Notes under the pieces: generated by a model
Told to the model about the DNA's origin: nothing
Databases searched by the model: none
The model's input: only the letters and a program-made list of their open reading frames with translations
Made by a program: the position numbers and the translations under genes
Shown: one piece after another, positions 16,497 to 25,231 of the stretch
How the letters are laid out: each line of letters starts with the position of its first letter
Position numbering within the stretch: position 1 is the stretch's first letter
From: DATARH01 sp963778385
GTDB taxonomy: Bacteria; Pseudomonadota; Alphaproteobacteria; ATCC43930; CGMCC-115725
NCBI GenBank assembly: GCA_963778385.1
Contig: CAVZUA010000026.1
Span: 124,001-188,000 of the forward strand
Direction: 5' to 3'
DNA length: 64,000 bases

Positions 16497-18157
16497 CCGA
16501 GCGCGGCCCCTGCTGGCCGGCGCGGGTCGTTGACGCCGATCAGCGTCCCGTCCGGCGCGATCGCGATCAGCTCGACGGCGCTCCAGCGCGGTTGCTCCTT
16601 GAGGCTGTAGCCCGTCCGGGTCAGCGCGCTTACCGTCGCCGGCGGCAAGCCGCCGCTCTCGTAGAACACGGTGTCCGGCAGGTACTGGTGGTGAAAGCGC
16701 GGCGAGGCGACCGCCTCGGCTGGGCCCATGCCGAAATCGACGAGGTTCATCAGCGTTTCCAGCACCGCCGTGATGATGCGCGGCCCGCCGGGGCTGCCAA
16801 GCACATAGACCGCGCGGCCGTCCTTTTCGACGATGGTCGGCGTCATCGACGACAGCGGGCGTTTGCGCGGCGCGATGGCGTTGGCGTCGCCCTGGACGAG
16901 GCCGAACATGTTGGCGGTACCCGGCTTCGCGGCAAAATCGTCCATCTCGTTGTTGAGCAGGAACCCGGTGCCGGGCGCGACGACGCCGGCGCCAAAATTG
17001 CCGTTGATCGTATAGGTCACAGCAACCGCGTTGCCGTCGCCATCGACCACCGAATAATGCGTCGTCTGCGGCTTTTCCGCGGTGGTCGGGACCATGCCGA
17101 GCGTCGCCGATGCGGTGGCCTGCTCGACGGCGATGCCGGCGCGCAGCGTCGCCGTGTACTCCGCTGAAATCAGTCGGGTAACGGGATTGGCGACAAAATC
17201 GGGGTCGCCGAGCACGCTGTTGCGGTCGAAAAACGCTCGCCGCATGGCCTCGACCGTGAGGTGCACGGCACGCGGCGACTGGAAGCCGGCCGAGCCAATA
17301 TCCCAGCCGGACAGGACGCCGAGAATTTCGCATAAGGTGGTGCCGCCGCTGCTTGGCGGCGGCGCTGCGATGATGGCGTAGCCGCGATAGGCGCAACGCA
17401 GCGGCGGCAACTCGCCGGCGCGGTATTCGGCGAGATCGGCCTCGGTGATGACGCCGCCATGCCTGCTCGACGCGCTCGCCAATGTGGCGGCGAGCGGCCC
17501 GCGATAAAACGCATCGGGCCCCTCGGCGGCGATCCGCTGCAGCGTTGCCGCCAGGTCGGGCTGGACGAGCCGCTCGCCGGCCTTGTACGGCGTGCCGTCC
17601 GCATGGAGAAATATCCGCGCGGCCTCGGGGTCCGCCGAAAGGCGTTTGGCGTCGCGCGCGATGATCGCGGCGTCTGGCTCGCCGAGCACAAAACCGTCGC
17701 GGGCCAGGGCGATCGCCGGCGCCATCACGTCCGCCCGCTTCAGCCGACCGTAGCGCGCCAGCGCGAGGTCGAGCCCCTTGACCGTGCCGGGGACCGCAAC
17801 GGCGCGCCAGCCATCGCGGCTCGCGTCGCGGATCGCATTGCCGGCGTCGTCGAGATACATGTCGGCCGTCGCGGCGGCAGGTGCGGTCTCGCGGAAATTG
17901 ATGAATTTGGCCGTCCCATCGGTCTGGCGGATCAGCATGAACCCGCCACCGCCGATGTTGCCGCAGCACGGATCGACCACAGCGAGCGCGTAGCCCACCG
18001 CGACCGCGGCATCGATCGCGTTGCCGCCGGATTTGAGAACAGCCAGGCCGGCCTCGCTTGCCGCGCGATGCGCGCTGACGACCAGTCCGTGGCGAGCATT
18101 CTCGGCGCCGGCGGGTTCGACCGCGACGGCCAATAGGATAGCGATGCCATACAGCAT
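16490..18157 (-). CDS. ggt: Gamma-glutamyltranspeptidase
   Basis: A 555-residue periplasmic enzyme that cleaves the gamma-glutamyl bond of glutathione. A signal peptide (MLYGIAILLAVAVEPAGA) leads into HGLVVSAHRAASEAGLAVLK and GGNAIDAAVAVGYALAVVDP of the large subunit. The autoprocessing site is at Thr365 in PQTTHYSVVDGDGNAVAVTY, the N-terminus of the small subunit. The C-terminal GSPGGPRIITAVLETLMN holds the oxyanion loop. The ATG at 18157 is chosen because it opens the signal peptide. The stop overlaps the end of the frame-corrected WYL gene, so the two converge. Confidence 0.92.
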   Translation of the reverse strand: MLYGIAILLAVAVEPAGAENARHGLVVSAHRAASEAGLAVLKSGGNAIDAAVAVGYALAVVDPCCGNIGGGGFMLIRQTDGTAKFINFRETAPAAATADMYLDDAGNAIRDASRDGWRAVAVPGTVKGLDLALARYGRLKRADVMAPAIALARDGFVLGEPDAAIIARDAKRLSADPEAARIFLHADGTPYKAGERLVQPDLAATLQRIAAEGPDAFYRGPLAATLASASSRHGGVITEADLAEYRAGELPPLRCAYRGYAIIAAPPPSSGGTTLCEILGVLSGWDIGSAGFQSPRAVHLTVEAMRRAFFDRNSVLGDPDFVANPVTRLISAEYTATLRAGIAVEQATASATLGMVPTTAEKPQTTHYSVVDGDGNAVAVTYTINGNFGAGVVAPGTGFLLNNEMDDFAAKPGTANMFGLVQGDANAIAPRKRPLSSMTPTIVEKDGRAVYVLGSPGGPRIITAVLETLMNLVDFGMGPAEAVASPRFHHQYLPDTVFYESGGLPPATVSALTRTGYSLKEQPRWSAVELIAIAPDGTLIGVNDPRRPAGAALGY

Positions 18158-18398
18158 CGTTCTGGTCTGGAAAGATTCCCGCAATTCTTTGCCGCTATTT
18201 CTTAGGGTCTCGGTGGGGTGTCGAATTTTCCGCGTTCGGGTCAAGCAACGAGTTCTTAACCATATGCGGAAACGAAGGCTTAACTACCAATTATGCTGCA
18301 TTTTATTCAAGGTATTATTAGATTTGCGCGGGTCGCGGCCGAACGAATGAGTAATCGGCGAGACTGTCGAGCCTTTGTCGAGAACAGGGACGTCCTTC

Positions 18399-19388
18399 AT
18401 GCCCTCTGATCGCGTCGCCAATATCGATACCATAGCCGGCTTGATGCCTGCCGCAAACCGGCCGCCGATGGGCCGGTTCACCGGGATGTCCGCCGGTCGC
18501 GATCATCGGTTTGGCCCGGTGCGGCCGCGCGGCGAGCGGGTGCCGCCGCCGCGCCGTGTCTCGCTGGACGGCAAGCGGCCGCCGCGGGTGAAGCCGGCGG
18601 CGGTCGCGTCGGTCATCCAACTGGCGGATTTTGCGCTCGCACTGATCGCCGGTGGCGCGAGCTTCGCGCTGCAATCGGCCATCGCCTGGCCGCTCGGCGT
18701 GCTGCCGGCGACCGCCGCGCTGCTGATCATGGCGCTGATGACCCGCAGCCTTATCTCGTCGCCACAGACCGACGTTACCCGCCAGAGCCTCGCGAAACAG
18801 CTCGGCGACGGGATCGCGCATGCGCTCGTCGCGTTCGGCTTCGCACTAGTCGCGGTGATTGCGGTGTTCCAGCCCGAAGCCGTCGAACGAGCGCCGCTCG
18901 TCGGCTGGCTCTTGCTCTGGTGCGTGCTGACACTCGCCGGGATCGCCGTCGTGCGCGGCGTGGTCTCGGGGCTCCAGGCACGCTGGCTGGCTGCCGGCCG
19001 GCTGAAACAGCTCGTCGCGATCTACGGCACCGGCGATCACGCGGAACGCCTCGTCGAACGACTGCACATGACCTGCCGGGAGAAGATCGAGATCGTCGGC
19101 GTGTTCGACGATCGCGCGGGGCGAGGCGTCGTCGGGACCGGGCTGCGCACCCTGCCGCACGGCACGACCGCCGATCTGGTCGAGATGTCGCGCCTCCTGG
19201 AAATCGACCGGATCATCGTCGCGCTGCCGCATTCGGCCGAAAAGCGGCTGCTGGAGATCCTGCGCAAGCTGCACAAGATGCCGGTGGAGATCAGCCTCGC
19301 GCCGGACATGGTCGGCTTCAACGTGCCAGCCAAAGACCAGGAAGAGTTCGGCGGGCTGCCGCTGCTCGATGTCTACGGCAGCCGCTGA
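18399..19388 (+). CDS. Polyprenyl glycosylphosphotransferase, N-terminal part (frameshifted)
   Basis: Encodes the first 329 residues of an exopolysaccharide-initiating sugar transferase (WcaJ-like). After a basic N-terminus there are about four membrane segments (FALALIAGGASFALQSAIAW, LVGWLLLWCVLTLAGIAVV) and a Rossmann-like CoA_binding_3 domain (VAIYGTGDHAERLVERL, IVGVFDDRAGRGV, IDRIIVALPHSAEKR). It stops at 19388 in the middle of LLDVYGSR, where intact proteins continue RPLTFGQ. The catalytic half follows at once in another frame, so one base is missing near 19378-19384. The ATG at 18399 follows an AGGGA at usable spacing. Confidence 0.82.
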   Translation: MPSDRVANIDTIAGLMPAANRPPMGRFTGMSAGRDHRFGPVRPRGERVPPPRRVSLDGKRPPRVKPAAVASVIQLADFALALIAGGASFALQSAIAWPLGVLPATAALLIMALMTRSLISSPQTDVTRQSLAKQLGDGIAHALVAFGFALVAVIAVFQPEAVERAPLVGWLLLWCVLTLAGIAVVRGVVSGLQARWLAAGRLKQLVAIYGTGDHAERLVERLHMTCREKIEIVGVFDDRAGRGVVGTGLRTLPHGTTADLVEMSRLLEIDRIIVALPHSAEKRLLEILRKLHKMPVEISLAPDMVGFNVPAKDQEEFGGLPLLDVYGSR

Positions 19389-19996
19389 CCTTTGGGCAGA
19401 GCCTGCTCAAGAGCGCCTTTGACCGCCTGGCGGCGGGGCTCGGCGTTATCGCGCTGTCGCCGATGCTGCTGCTCGTCGCCCTGGCGATCAAGCTCGACAG
19501 CAGCGGCCCGGTGCTGTTTCGGCAGAACCGCTACGGCTTTGGCGACCGGGTGATTGGCGTCTACAAATTCCGCACGATGAAGGCCGAGACGGCGGACACC
19601 AACGGCGAGAAGCAGACCGAGGTCAACGACCCGCGCATTACCCGCGTCGGCGGCTTCCTGCGCAAGACCAGCCTCGACGAGCTGCCGCAGCTGTTCAACG
19701 TGCTGCGCGGCGAGCTGTCGCTGGTCGGCCCGCGGCCGCACGCGGTCAGCATGCGCGTCAGGCAGCGGCGGAATGAGGACATCGTGCCCGACTACGCGCT
19801 ACGCCATCACGTCAAGCCCGGCATCACCGGCTGGGCGCAGGTCAACGGCAATCACGGGCCGGTCGATACCGAAGGACATCTGCACCAGCGCGTCGCCTAC
19901 GACCTCGATTACATCAACCACTGGTCGCTGTGGTTCGATCTGAAGATCATCGTCAGGACCCTGTTCGTTGCCTTCAGCCACCGCGCCGCTTATTGA
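19379..19996 (+). CDS. Polyprenyl glycosylphosphotransferase, C-terminal catalytic part
   Basis: Continuation of the preceding gene in a different frame: QPLTFGQSLLKSAFDRLAAG begins the bacterial sugar transferase domain (about 200 residues). Family hallmarks are LFRQNRYGFGDRVIGVYKFR, KTSLDELPQLFNVLRGELSL, VGPRPHA and KPGITGWAQVNG. Enzymes of this kind move a sugar-1-phosphate, often glucose, to undecaprenyl phosphate as the first step of polysaccharide repeat assembly. No start codon or ribosome binding site marks this part, so it is read as the second half of one frameshifted gene rather than a separate gene. Confidence 0.85.
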   Translation, partial: QPLTFGQSLLKSAFDRLAAGLGVIALSPMLLLVALAIKLDSSGPVLFRQNRYGFGDRVIGVYKFRTMKAETADTNGEKQTEVNDPRITRVGGFLRKTSLDELPQLFNVLRGELSLVGPRPHAVSMRVRQRRNEDIVPDYALRHHVKPGITGWAQVNGNHGPVDTEGHLHQRVAYDLDYINHWSLWFDLKIIVRTLFVAFSHRAAY

Positions 19997-20020
19997 GCCG
20001 TCCGCAGCGTCAGTAGGATT

Positions 20021-20093
20021 TCACCACGGAGAGGCGGAGAGCACGGAGATACTGGTCGACGGCGATCTCCGTGTCCTTCGTTCCTCTGTGGTG
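20021..20093. repeat. ACCACGGAG-type inverted repeat
   Basis: ACCACGGAGAGGCGGAGAGC then ACGGAGAT on the left faces ATCTCCGTG and CCTCTGTGGT on the right, separated by about 12 bases. It is like the widely dispersed ACCACGGAGACACGGAG elements of many bacterial genomes. It sits in the 283-base gap between the sugar transferase and the Wza-like gene; nothing else is evident in that gap. Confidence 0.6.
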
Positions 20094-20279
20094 GATAAAG
20101 CGCCTTCGCCCTGGCGACAGGTGTACGGCGATTTGCGGGAATGAGCCGCCGCCCGGCGCGAAATCGATCAATAAGATGCCGTGAGCCGGCTTTGCCATAA
20201 CGGTGCTTGCAGCGGGATTTAAGGTTCGCGAAAACTGGCCTGCTCGCCGTTCCCAACCCGGCGAGCGGGAGCCGCACGC

Positions 20280-20957
20280 GTGAGGAAGGTATGGCTGGCC
20301 GCGATCGCCGGCCTGATGCTCGGGTCACTTGCGGCGTGCACGCCAGCGGCGCCGAAACTGACCGCTGAGGCGGTTCCCGGCGGCGTGCCGCTGAGCTCCG
20401 AGCATGTCTTGGCGCCGGGCGACGAATTCGAGGTGCGCTTTCCGTTCTACCCCGACCTGAATGACCGGGTGCTAGTCGGGCCGGACGGCCGAATGTCGCT
20501 GCAGATGATCAACACCGTGGCGGTCGGCGGGCTGACCGTCGGCGAGGCCACCAAGCTGATCAACGAGCGCTACACCAGGGTCCTGAAGGATCCGCAGGTT
20601 AATCTGACAATGCGTACCTATGCGCCGGAACAGATCTTTGTCGACGGCTGGGTCGCCAATCCGGGGCTGGTGCGCAGCGATGTGCCGCTCACCGTATCGC
20701 GCGCGGTCGCGCAGGCCGGCGGCGTCAAAACCGGCGCGCAGACCGGCTCGGTGCTGGTGTTAAGGCGGACGGCGGACGGCGTCGTGCATTATTATCAGGT
20801 GGCGCTGGGCAATTATGCCGGGGCGGGGGCCGAGGACCCGCTGCTCAGCACCTATGATGTCGTCTACGTGCCTGCTGGCCCGCTCGGTTCGGTCAGCGAT
20901 TTCCTCGCCAATTACCTCAAGAACGTGCCGTTCTATGTCAATTATACGATTCAGTAA
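20280..20957 (+). CDS. Wza-like polysaccharide export lipoprotein
   Basis: A 225-residue outer-membrane polysaccharide export protein. The lipoprotein signal MRKVWLAAIAGLMLGSLAAC has its lipobox at LAAC. The polysaccharide export domain (VLAPGDEFEVRFPFYPDLND, VGPDGRMSLQMINTVAVGGL) is followed by an SLBB-like domain (IFVDGWVANPGLVRSD, VSRAVAQAGGVKTGAQ). Shorter than Escherichia coli Wza (about 380 residues), so it probably has a single SLBB domain. GTG at 20280 starts the signal peptide. It works with the next gene in polysaccharide export. Confidence 0.87.
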   Translation: MRKVWLAAIAGLMLGSLAACTPAAPKLTAEAVPGGVPLSSEHVLAPGDEFEVRFPFYPDLNDRVLVGPDGRMSLQMINTVAVGGLTVGEATKLINERYTRVLKDPQVNLTMRTYAPEQIFVDGWVANPGLVRSDVPLTVSRAVAQAGGVKTGAQTGSVLVLRRTADGVVHYYQVALGNYAGAGAEDPLLSTYDVVYVPAGPLGSVSDFLANYLKNVPFYVNYTIQ

Positions 20958-21007
20958 TCGTTAACCGTGACGCCCTACCAATCCCACCGTCGCACCGGAA
21001 CCCCCCG

Positions 21008-22432
21008 ATGGCCGGCAACCCGTACGATCTGACCAGCCGCGAGCTGCTGAGCATCCTGTTCAAGGAAAAGCTCAAGCTTTTCCTGATCTTCGTCGTGCTG
21101 AGCGCGGCGGTAATCGGCTATTCCTTTACGCTGACCCCTTATTACGAGGCGACGACGCGGCTGCTGGTCAAAACCGGCCGCGAGTTCCAGACGCGTTCCG
21201 ACCCGAACCAGCCGATCGCCAGCGTGCCGAGCACGACCAAGCTCGAAATCGTCAATTCGGAAATCCAGATCATGACCAGCCGCGACCTCGCCGAGGGCGT
21301 GGTCAACAAGATCGGCGCGCAAAAGCTTTATCCGGGCGCCGCCAATACCGACGCGGCGATCCGCAGCTTCCAGTCCGATTTTAAGGCATCGCCGGTCGAG
21401 CAGGCCGACATCATCGACGCCAGCTACAGGAACGCCAACCACGATGTCGCGGTCGCGGCGTTGACCACCGCCGTCGAGCTGTACCAGCAGAAGCACGCCG
21501 AGATGTTCGCCGACCCGCGCTACAAATTCCTCGAGCAGCAGACGCAGCAATACCAGGACCAGCTTGACGCGGTAGTCAAGAAAGAGGCGGATATCCGCAA
21601 TCGAAAATCGCTGTTCGACGTCGATTCGCAGCGTTCCAAGCTGCTCGACGACCGCGCCGCGGCGAATTCGATCATCAGCCAGTTGAAGAGCCAGTCGATC
21701 GACACGCACCGGCGTATCGAGTTTCTCACCAACCGGCTGAAGACGACGCCGGCGTTGATCCCGGCCGGTTCGGCGCAATCGGATGTCGTCGAACAGGCCA
21801 AGGCGCGGCTGCTCGACCTCCAGGTCAAGCAGCAGCAATTGAAGGAACGCTATGTCGGTGATGTGAAACCGCTGCAGGACGCCAACGCCGAGATTGCCAA
21901 GCTTCGCGAATTCGTTACCCGCGGCGACCCGATCAATCACAAGGAATGGTCGCAGCGCAATTCCGCCTATGACGACATGGCGGTCGCGCTCAACCGCGCG
22001 CTGGCCGACGCCGCGCCGCTCGACCAGCAGCTCGCGCTGCGCGAGCAGGAGGCACAATCGATCGACGCGCGGCTGCGGGAATTGTCGGAGGGCGCGACCG
22101 CTGTTGCCGATCTCGACCGGGAACGGCGGGTGCTCGAGGAACTCGTGCACACCTACCGCACGCGCTACGAAGATGCGCGGATGAACGAGGACCTCGACCG
22201 CGAGCGGGTGGTCAGTGTCAGCATCGTCCAGCGTCCGGATGCGCCCGAGCGGCCGGCGGGGCCGCGGCATCTGCCGTTCGCGCTGGCCGGCATCCTGATC
22301 GGCCTGGTCGGCGCCTCGGGCGTGCTGCTCTATCTGCTGGTATTCCGCGAGACGCTGATCACCGTCGAAAGCGTCGAGCGGATCATCGGACTGCCGGTCG
22401 TGGCGTCGGTGCCTGTGCGGCCGAGACGATAA
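21008..22432 (+). CDS. Wzz/GumC-like polysaccharide chain-length or export protein
   Basis: A 474-residue inner-membrane protein with one N-terminal helix (LKLFLIFVVLSAAVIGYSFT) and one C-terminal helix (PFALAGILIGLVGASGVLLY), the layout of Wzz/GumC co-polymerases. The periplasmic part between them is long and coiled-coil rich (residues about 170-390, many E/Q/K/D/A). It lacks the cytoplasmic BY-kinase domain and ends shortly after the second helix, so a tyrosine kinase would have to be a separate protein. It lies 50 bases after the Wza-like gene on the same strand. Confidence 0.85.
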   Translation: MAGNPYDLTSRELLSILFKEKLKLFLIFVVLSAAVIGYSFTLTPYYEATTRLLVKTGREFQTRSDPNQPIASVPSTTKLEIVNSEIQIMTSRDLAEGVVNKIGAQKLYPGAANTDAAIRSFQSDFKASPVEQADIIDASYRNANHDVAVAALTTAVELYQQKHAEMFADPRYKFLEQQTQQYQDQLDAVVKKEADIRNRKSLFDVDSQRSKLLDDRAAANSIISQLKSQSIDTHRRIEFLTNRLKTTPALIPAGSAQSDVVEQAKARLLDLQVKQQQLKERYVGDVKPLQDANAEIAKLREFVTRGDPINHKEWSQRNSAYDDMAVALNRALADAAPLDQQLALREQEAQSIDARLRELSEGATAVADLDRERRVLEELVHTYRTRYEDARMNEDLDRERVVSVSIVQRPDAPERPAGPRHLPFALAGILIGLVGASGVLLYLLVFRETLITVESVERIIGLPVVASVPVRPRR

Positions 22433-22446
22433 TCCGGTGAGGAGCT

Positions 22447-22463
22447 CTCCGGCAAAGCCGGAG
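22447..22463. terminator. Hairpin between convergent genes
   Basis: CTCCGGC and GCCGGAG form a perfect seven-base stem with an AAA loop just after the Wzz/GumC-like stop and before the end of the cyclase gene. There is no run of T on either strand, so termination activity is uncertain. Confidence 0.4.
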
Positions 22464-22498
22464 TGCGTCTCGAACAGCGACGTTGGTGCCCGCCCCCG

Positions 22499-23554
22499 TT
22501 ATTTTGCGTGCAGCGCCCAGACGCCGTCCCAGTCGTCGGCGGGCGCTTCGGTGCGGAAGCTGGCGATGCGGTCGAGAAAGACCTGGCTCGGCGGGTCGTT
22601 GGGCACGATCGTCAAGCAGTCGCGAAAGCCGTCGGCGGCGCGATCCCAGTTGCGGTGGCGGTAATCCGCGAGCGCGGCATGAAAGGTATCGCGCAGCTCG
22701 AGCCGATCGATCGCGACCTCGCCCTTGCGCCCCAACAGCTCGAAGATCCGCTCCGGAAGATGCTTGCCGACCACCAGGACCGAATCGATCTCGCGAGCCT
22801 CGATCGCGTCAGCGGCGAGGTCGCGCGTGCGTTCGCCGATCAAGATCCGCGTGCCGTAGGCCTTGCTGGCGCCTTCGAGACGCGAGGCGGTGTTTACCGT
22901 GTCGCCGATGACCGTGTAGTTGCGGATCTGCTCAGAGCCGATATTGCCGACCACGACCTCGCCCGTGGCAATCCCGACGCGCATCTGGACTTTCGGGAAG
23001 CCTCGCCGGACACCGGTGAGCTCCGGCAGCTCGTCCTGAAAACCGGGCATCGCGGCGAGCTGGTCCAGCGCCGTGAAGCAGGCGAGAGCCGCCTGATCCT
23101 CGGCAGTCGCGAACGGCGGCCCCCAGAACGCCATCACCGCATCGCCGATATATTTGTCGATGATGCCGTTGTGGCGACGCACCGGTTCGGACAGCAGCGT
23201 CAGATAGCGGTTGAGGACATTGACCAGCCCGACCGGCGTCATTTCCTCGCTGAAGCTGGTGAAGCCCTGCATGTCGCAGAACAGAATGGTCATCTCGCGC
23301 CGCGCGCCCCTTGGATCGGTCAGTTCCGGGCGGTCGAGCAGACCGGCGACGATGCGCGGGTCGACGTATTTGCCGAAGGTGTCGCGGATTTTTTCCTTGG
23401 TGCGCAGTTCGCCGACCATCGAGTTGAAGGAACGCGTCAGCTGGCCGATCTCGTCGCGCGAGGTGACCGGAACGACCGTATCGAGCACGCCCTGCTCGAC
23501 CGCTGCGGTGCCGTGCAGCAGCCGGCGGACCGGGCGCACCAAGCCCATCGTCAC
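22499..23554 (-). CDS. Class III adenylate/guanylate cyclase, C-terminal part (HAMP and catalytic domain)
   Basis: Carries a HAMP linker (VRPVRRLLHGTAAVEQGVLD..DEIGQLTRSFNSM) and a class III nucleotide cyclase domain. Metal-binding aspartates are in ILFCDMQGFTSFSEEM and KYIGDAVMAFWG, and the transition-state region is NYTVIGDTVNTASRLEGA. It makes cAMP or cGMP; specificity is not certain. The catalytic domain is followed by about 70 residues of helical tail. The reading frame begins as GTG overlapping the stop of the sensory half, but the missing second membrane helix shows that both are one gene split by a frameshift near 23581. Confidence 0.85.
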   Translation of the reverse strand: MTMGLVRPVRRLLHGTAAVEQGVLDTVVPVTSRDEIGQLTRSFNSMVGELRTKEKIRDTFGKYVDPRIVAGLLDRPELTDPRGARREMTILFCDMQGFTSFSEEMTPVGLVNVLNRYLTLLSEPVRRHNGIIDKYIGDAVMAFWGPPFATAEDQAALACFTALDQLAAMPGFQDELPELTGVRRGFPKVQMRVGIATGEVVVGNIGSEQIRNYTVIGDTVNTASRLEGASKAYGTRILIGERTRDLAADAIEAREIDSVLVVGKHLPERIFELLGRKGEVAIDRLELRDTFHAALADYRHRNWDRAADGFRDCLTIVPNDPPSQVFLDRIASFRTEAPADDWDGVWALHAK

Positions 23555-24228
23555 CGCCGCCGCGACGACCAGTCCGAGCAGCCGGCGATCGCCAGCAGCG
23601 CGATGCTGATGTCGATGACGCGCTGCTGATATTGCCGCGTGCCGAGGATCGCGTTGCTGGCGATCTCGCGCATGTCTTCGCGGTTAGCGTCTACTCTGCG
23701 GACGATATCGTCGGTCTGGTCCTCCAGCTCGCGCAACAGCCGGTGCACGTCATCGAATTTCCGTGCCTCCAAAGCAGCGTGGACTTTTGCGATGAACGCC
23801 TCGTAATCGCGCCGTTTTTCCTGCAGGAATTCGACCTTCGTGTCGAGACGGGCCAGCGCGACGCTGTCGTCGAAGTCGAGCCAGTCGGTAATCTGCTCGT
23901 TGATGGTGTTGCGTGCGGCAACGAGGCTCTTGTTGGCGGCGCGCGCCGCTGCATCGATGCGCGCGCCGAGTTCGGCGATGTGTTGGGCATCGGCCACGGC
24001 ATTCGGATCAGTCGCCGCGATCAGCCGACGCTCCAACAGCGCTTGGCGCAACGTATTGATGTTGGCCTCGGCCAGGGTGACGAACGCAGGGAAATAATTG
24101 CGGTCGATGACCACGAGCTGGGCATCGAGCGTGCGCGTCATGCGCAGGCTGAGCAGCGCCGCCGCTCCCATCAGGATCAGCAGCGCGACCGCGATGCTGA
24201 AAATCTTGGCCCCGATCGTGGACCGCAC
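23551..24228 (-). CDS. Membrane sensor part of the split adenylate/guanylate cyclase
   Basis: 225 residues with one N-terminal helix (KIFSIAVALLILMGAAALLSL) and an all-helical periplasmic sensor like the four-helix-bundle of chemoreceptors (DAQLVVIDRNYFPAFVTLAE to EDQTDDIVRRVDANREDM). The second helix begins (VIDISIALLAIAG) and then breaks into CSDWSSRRR. In the next frame it continues as LLGLVVAAAVTMGLVRPV, which completes the helix and joins the HAMP domain. One lost C near 23581-23583 explains this. The ligand is unknown. Confidence 0.8.
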   Translation of the reverse strand: MRSTIGAKIFSIAVALLILMGAAALLSLRMTRTLDAQLVVIDRNYFPAFVTLAEANINTLRQALLERRLIAATDPNAVADAQHIAELGARIDAAARAANKSLVAARNTINEQITDWLDFDDSVALARLDTKVEFLQEKRRDYEAFIAKVHAALEARKFDDVHRLLRELEDQTDDIVRRVDANREDMREIASNAILGTRQYQQRVIDISIALLAIAGCSDWSSRRR

Positions 24229-24309
24229 TCGCCCGTCCCCCGATGTACGAATTTCCGTCCGAGGCCGCAGCGTCGAAGAAAATGGTTAGAAAGCCGTGTA
24301 CGGATTTGG

Positions 24310-25167
24310 TTAGCGCAATTCGTCTTCAACGGTACTGCGCCGCATGTCGCGGCGCTGAGCGAGGTCGTAGCGGCGGCCGCGATGAAGCACGGCGCGGTTG
24401 TCCCATATCACCAAGTCGCCCGGCTGCCATTCGTGGCGATAGACAAATGGCCGTTGTGTGGCGTGCTCCAACAGGTCGGACAGCAACACCCGGCCTTCCG
24501 GCAGCGATAGGCCGACGACATGCGTTGCGTGCGCTCCGATATACAGGAGCTTGCGGCCGGAGCGGGGATGCGCGCGAACCAACGGCCAGGTGACGGGCGG
24601 GATGGCGCCGGCGATTTCGTCTTCGCTCGGCGCGAAGCCGAGCGTCGCGCGCGAATGGTGGACGTAATGCTCGGCCGAACGGCCTTCGGCCTCCTCGCGC
24701 AGCCGGTCGGGCAGCGCGTCATAGGCCGCGCGCATATCGGCGAACTCGGTCTCGCCACCCCAATCGGGGATGGCGCTGCAAAAGAGCAGCGAGAATTTCG
24801 CCGCCGGGCGCTTGTAGGAGCTGTCGGTATGCCACAGCCGCGTCGCCATGTTGGAAAGGATGCGGCGATGGTTGCGGTCGGCGACGCGGCCATCCTCGTC
24901 GAGGTTCGAGACATCGGCGAATTCGGGCCGCACGCGGCGATGCTGCCGCACCGCGAGATGCCGACCCGGATCCATCCGGCCGAAACGTGCCGTGAAGGCG
25001 AGTTGCTCGTCTTGGCTTAATTGCTGGTCGCGAAAGACGAGGACCGCATAGCGGTCCATCGCCGCTTCGATCTCGCGGATTGTCGCATCGCCGATCGGGT
25101 CGCGCAGATCGATCCCGTCAGCCCGCGCCGCGAAAACCTGGTGCAAAGGGACAAACGCCAGTCTCAT
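24310..25167 (-). CDS. TauD/TfdA-family Fe(II)/2-oxoglutarate dioxygenase
   Basis: A 285-residue non-heme iron oxygenase. The facial triad is visible as H113 and D115 in LWHTDSSY and a distal His in DNRAVLHRGRR; the arginine after it (RRDMRRSTVEDE) would bind 2-oxoglutarate. SNMATRLWHTDSSYKRPAAK and RHEWQPGDLVIWDNR are typical of the TfdA-like branch that acts on aryloxyacetates, sulfonates or similar acids; the real substrate cannot be read from sequence. It is a single-gene unit facing away from the GFA genes. Confidence 0.88.
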   Translation of the reverse strand: MRLAFVPLHQVFAARADGIDLRDPIGDATIREIEAAMDRYAVLVFRDQQLSQDEQLAFTARFGRMDPGRHLAVRQHRRVRPEFADVSNLDEDGRVADRNHRRILSNMATRLWHTDSSYKRPAAKFSLLFCSAIPDWGGETEFADMRAAYDALPDRLREEAEGRSAEHYVHHSRATLGFAPSEDEIAGAIPPVTWPLVRAHPRSGRKLLYIGAHATHVVGLSLPEGRVLLSDLLEHATQRPFVYRHEWQPGDLVIWDNRAVLHRGRRYDLAQRRDMRRSTVEDELR

Positions 25168-25231
25168 AGGTGGGAGTTTATGACGCTCCGGCTCCGCGTG
25201 GTAGGCTGGGCTCGCGCGAAGGAGGATGGTG

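Noticed and set aside
22499..23554. Catalytic part of the cyclase as an independent soluble enzyme gene
   Set aside because: Its frame begins exactly where the second membrane helix of the upstream half is broken, so one split gene is simpler.
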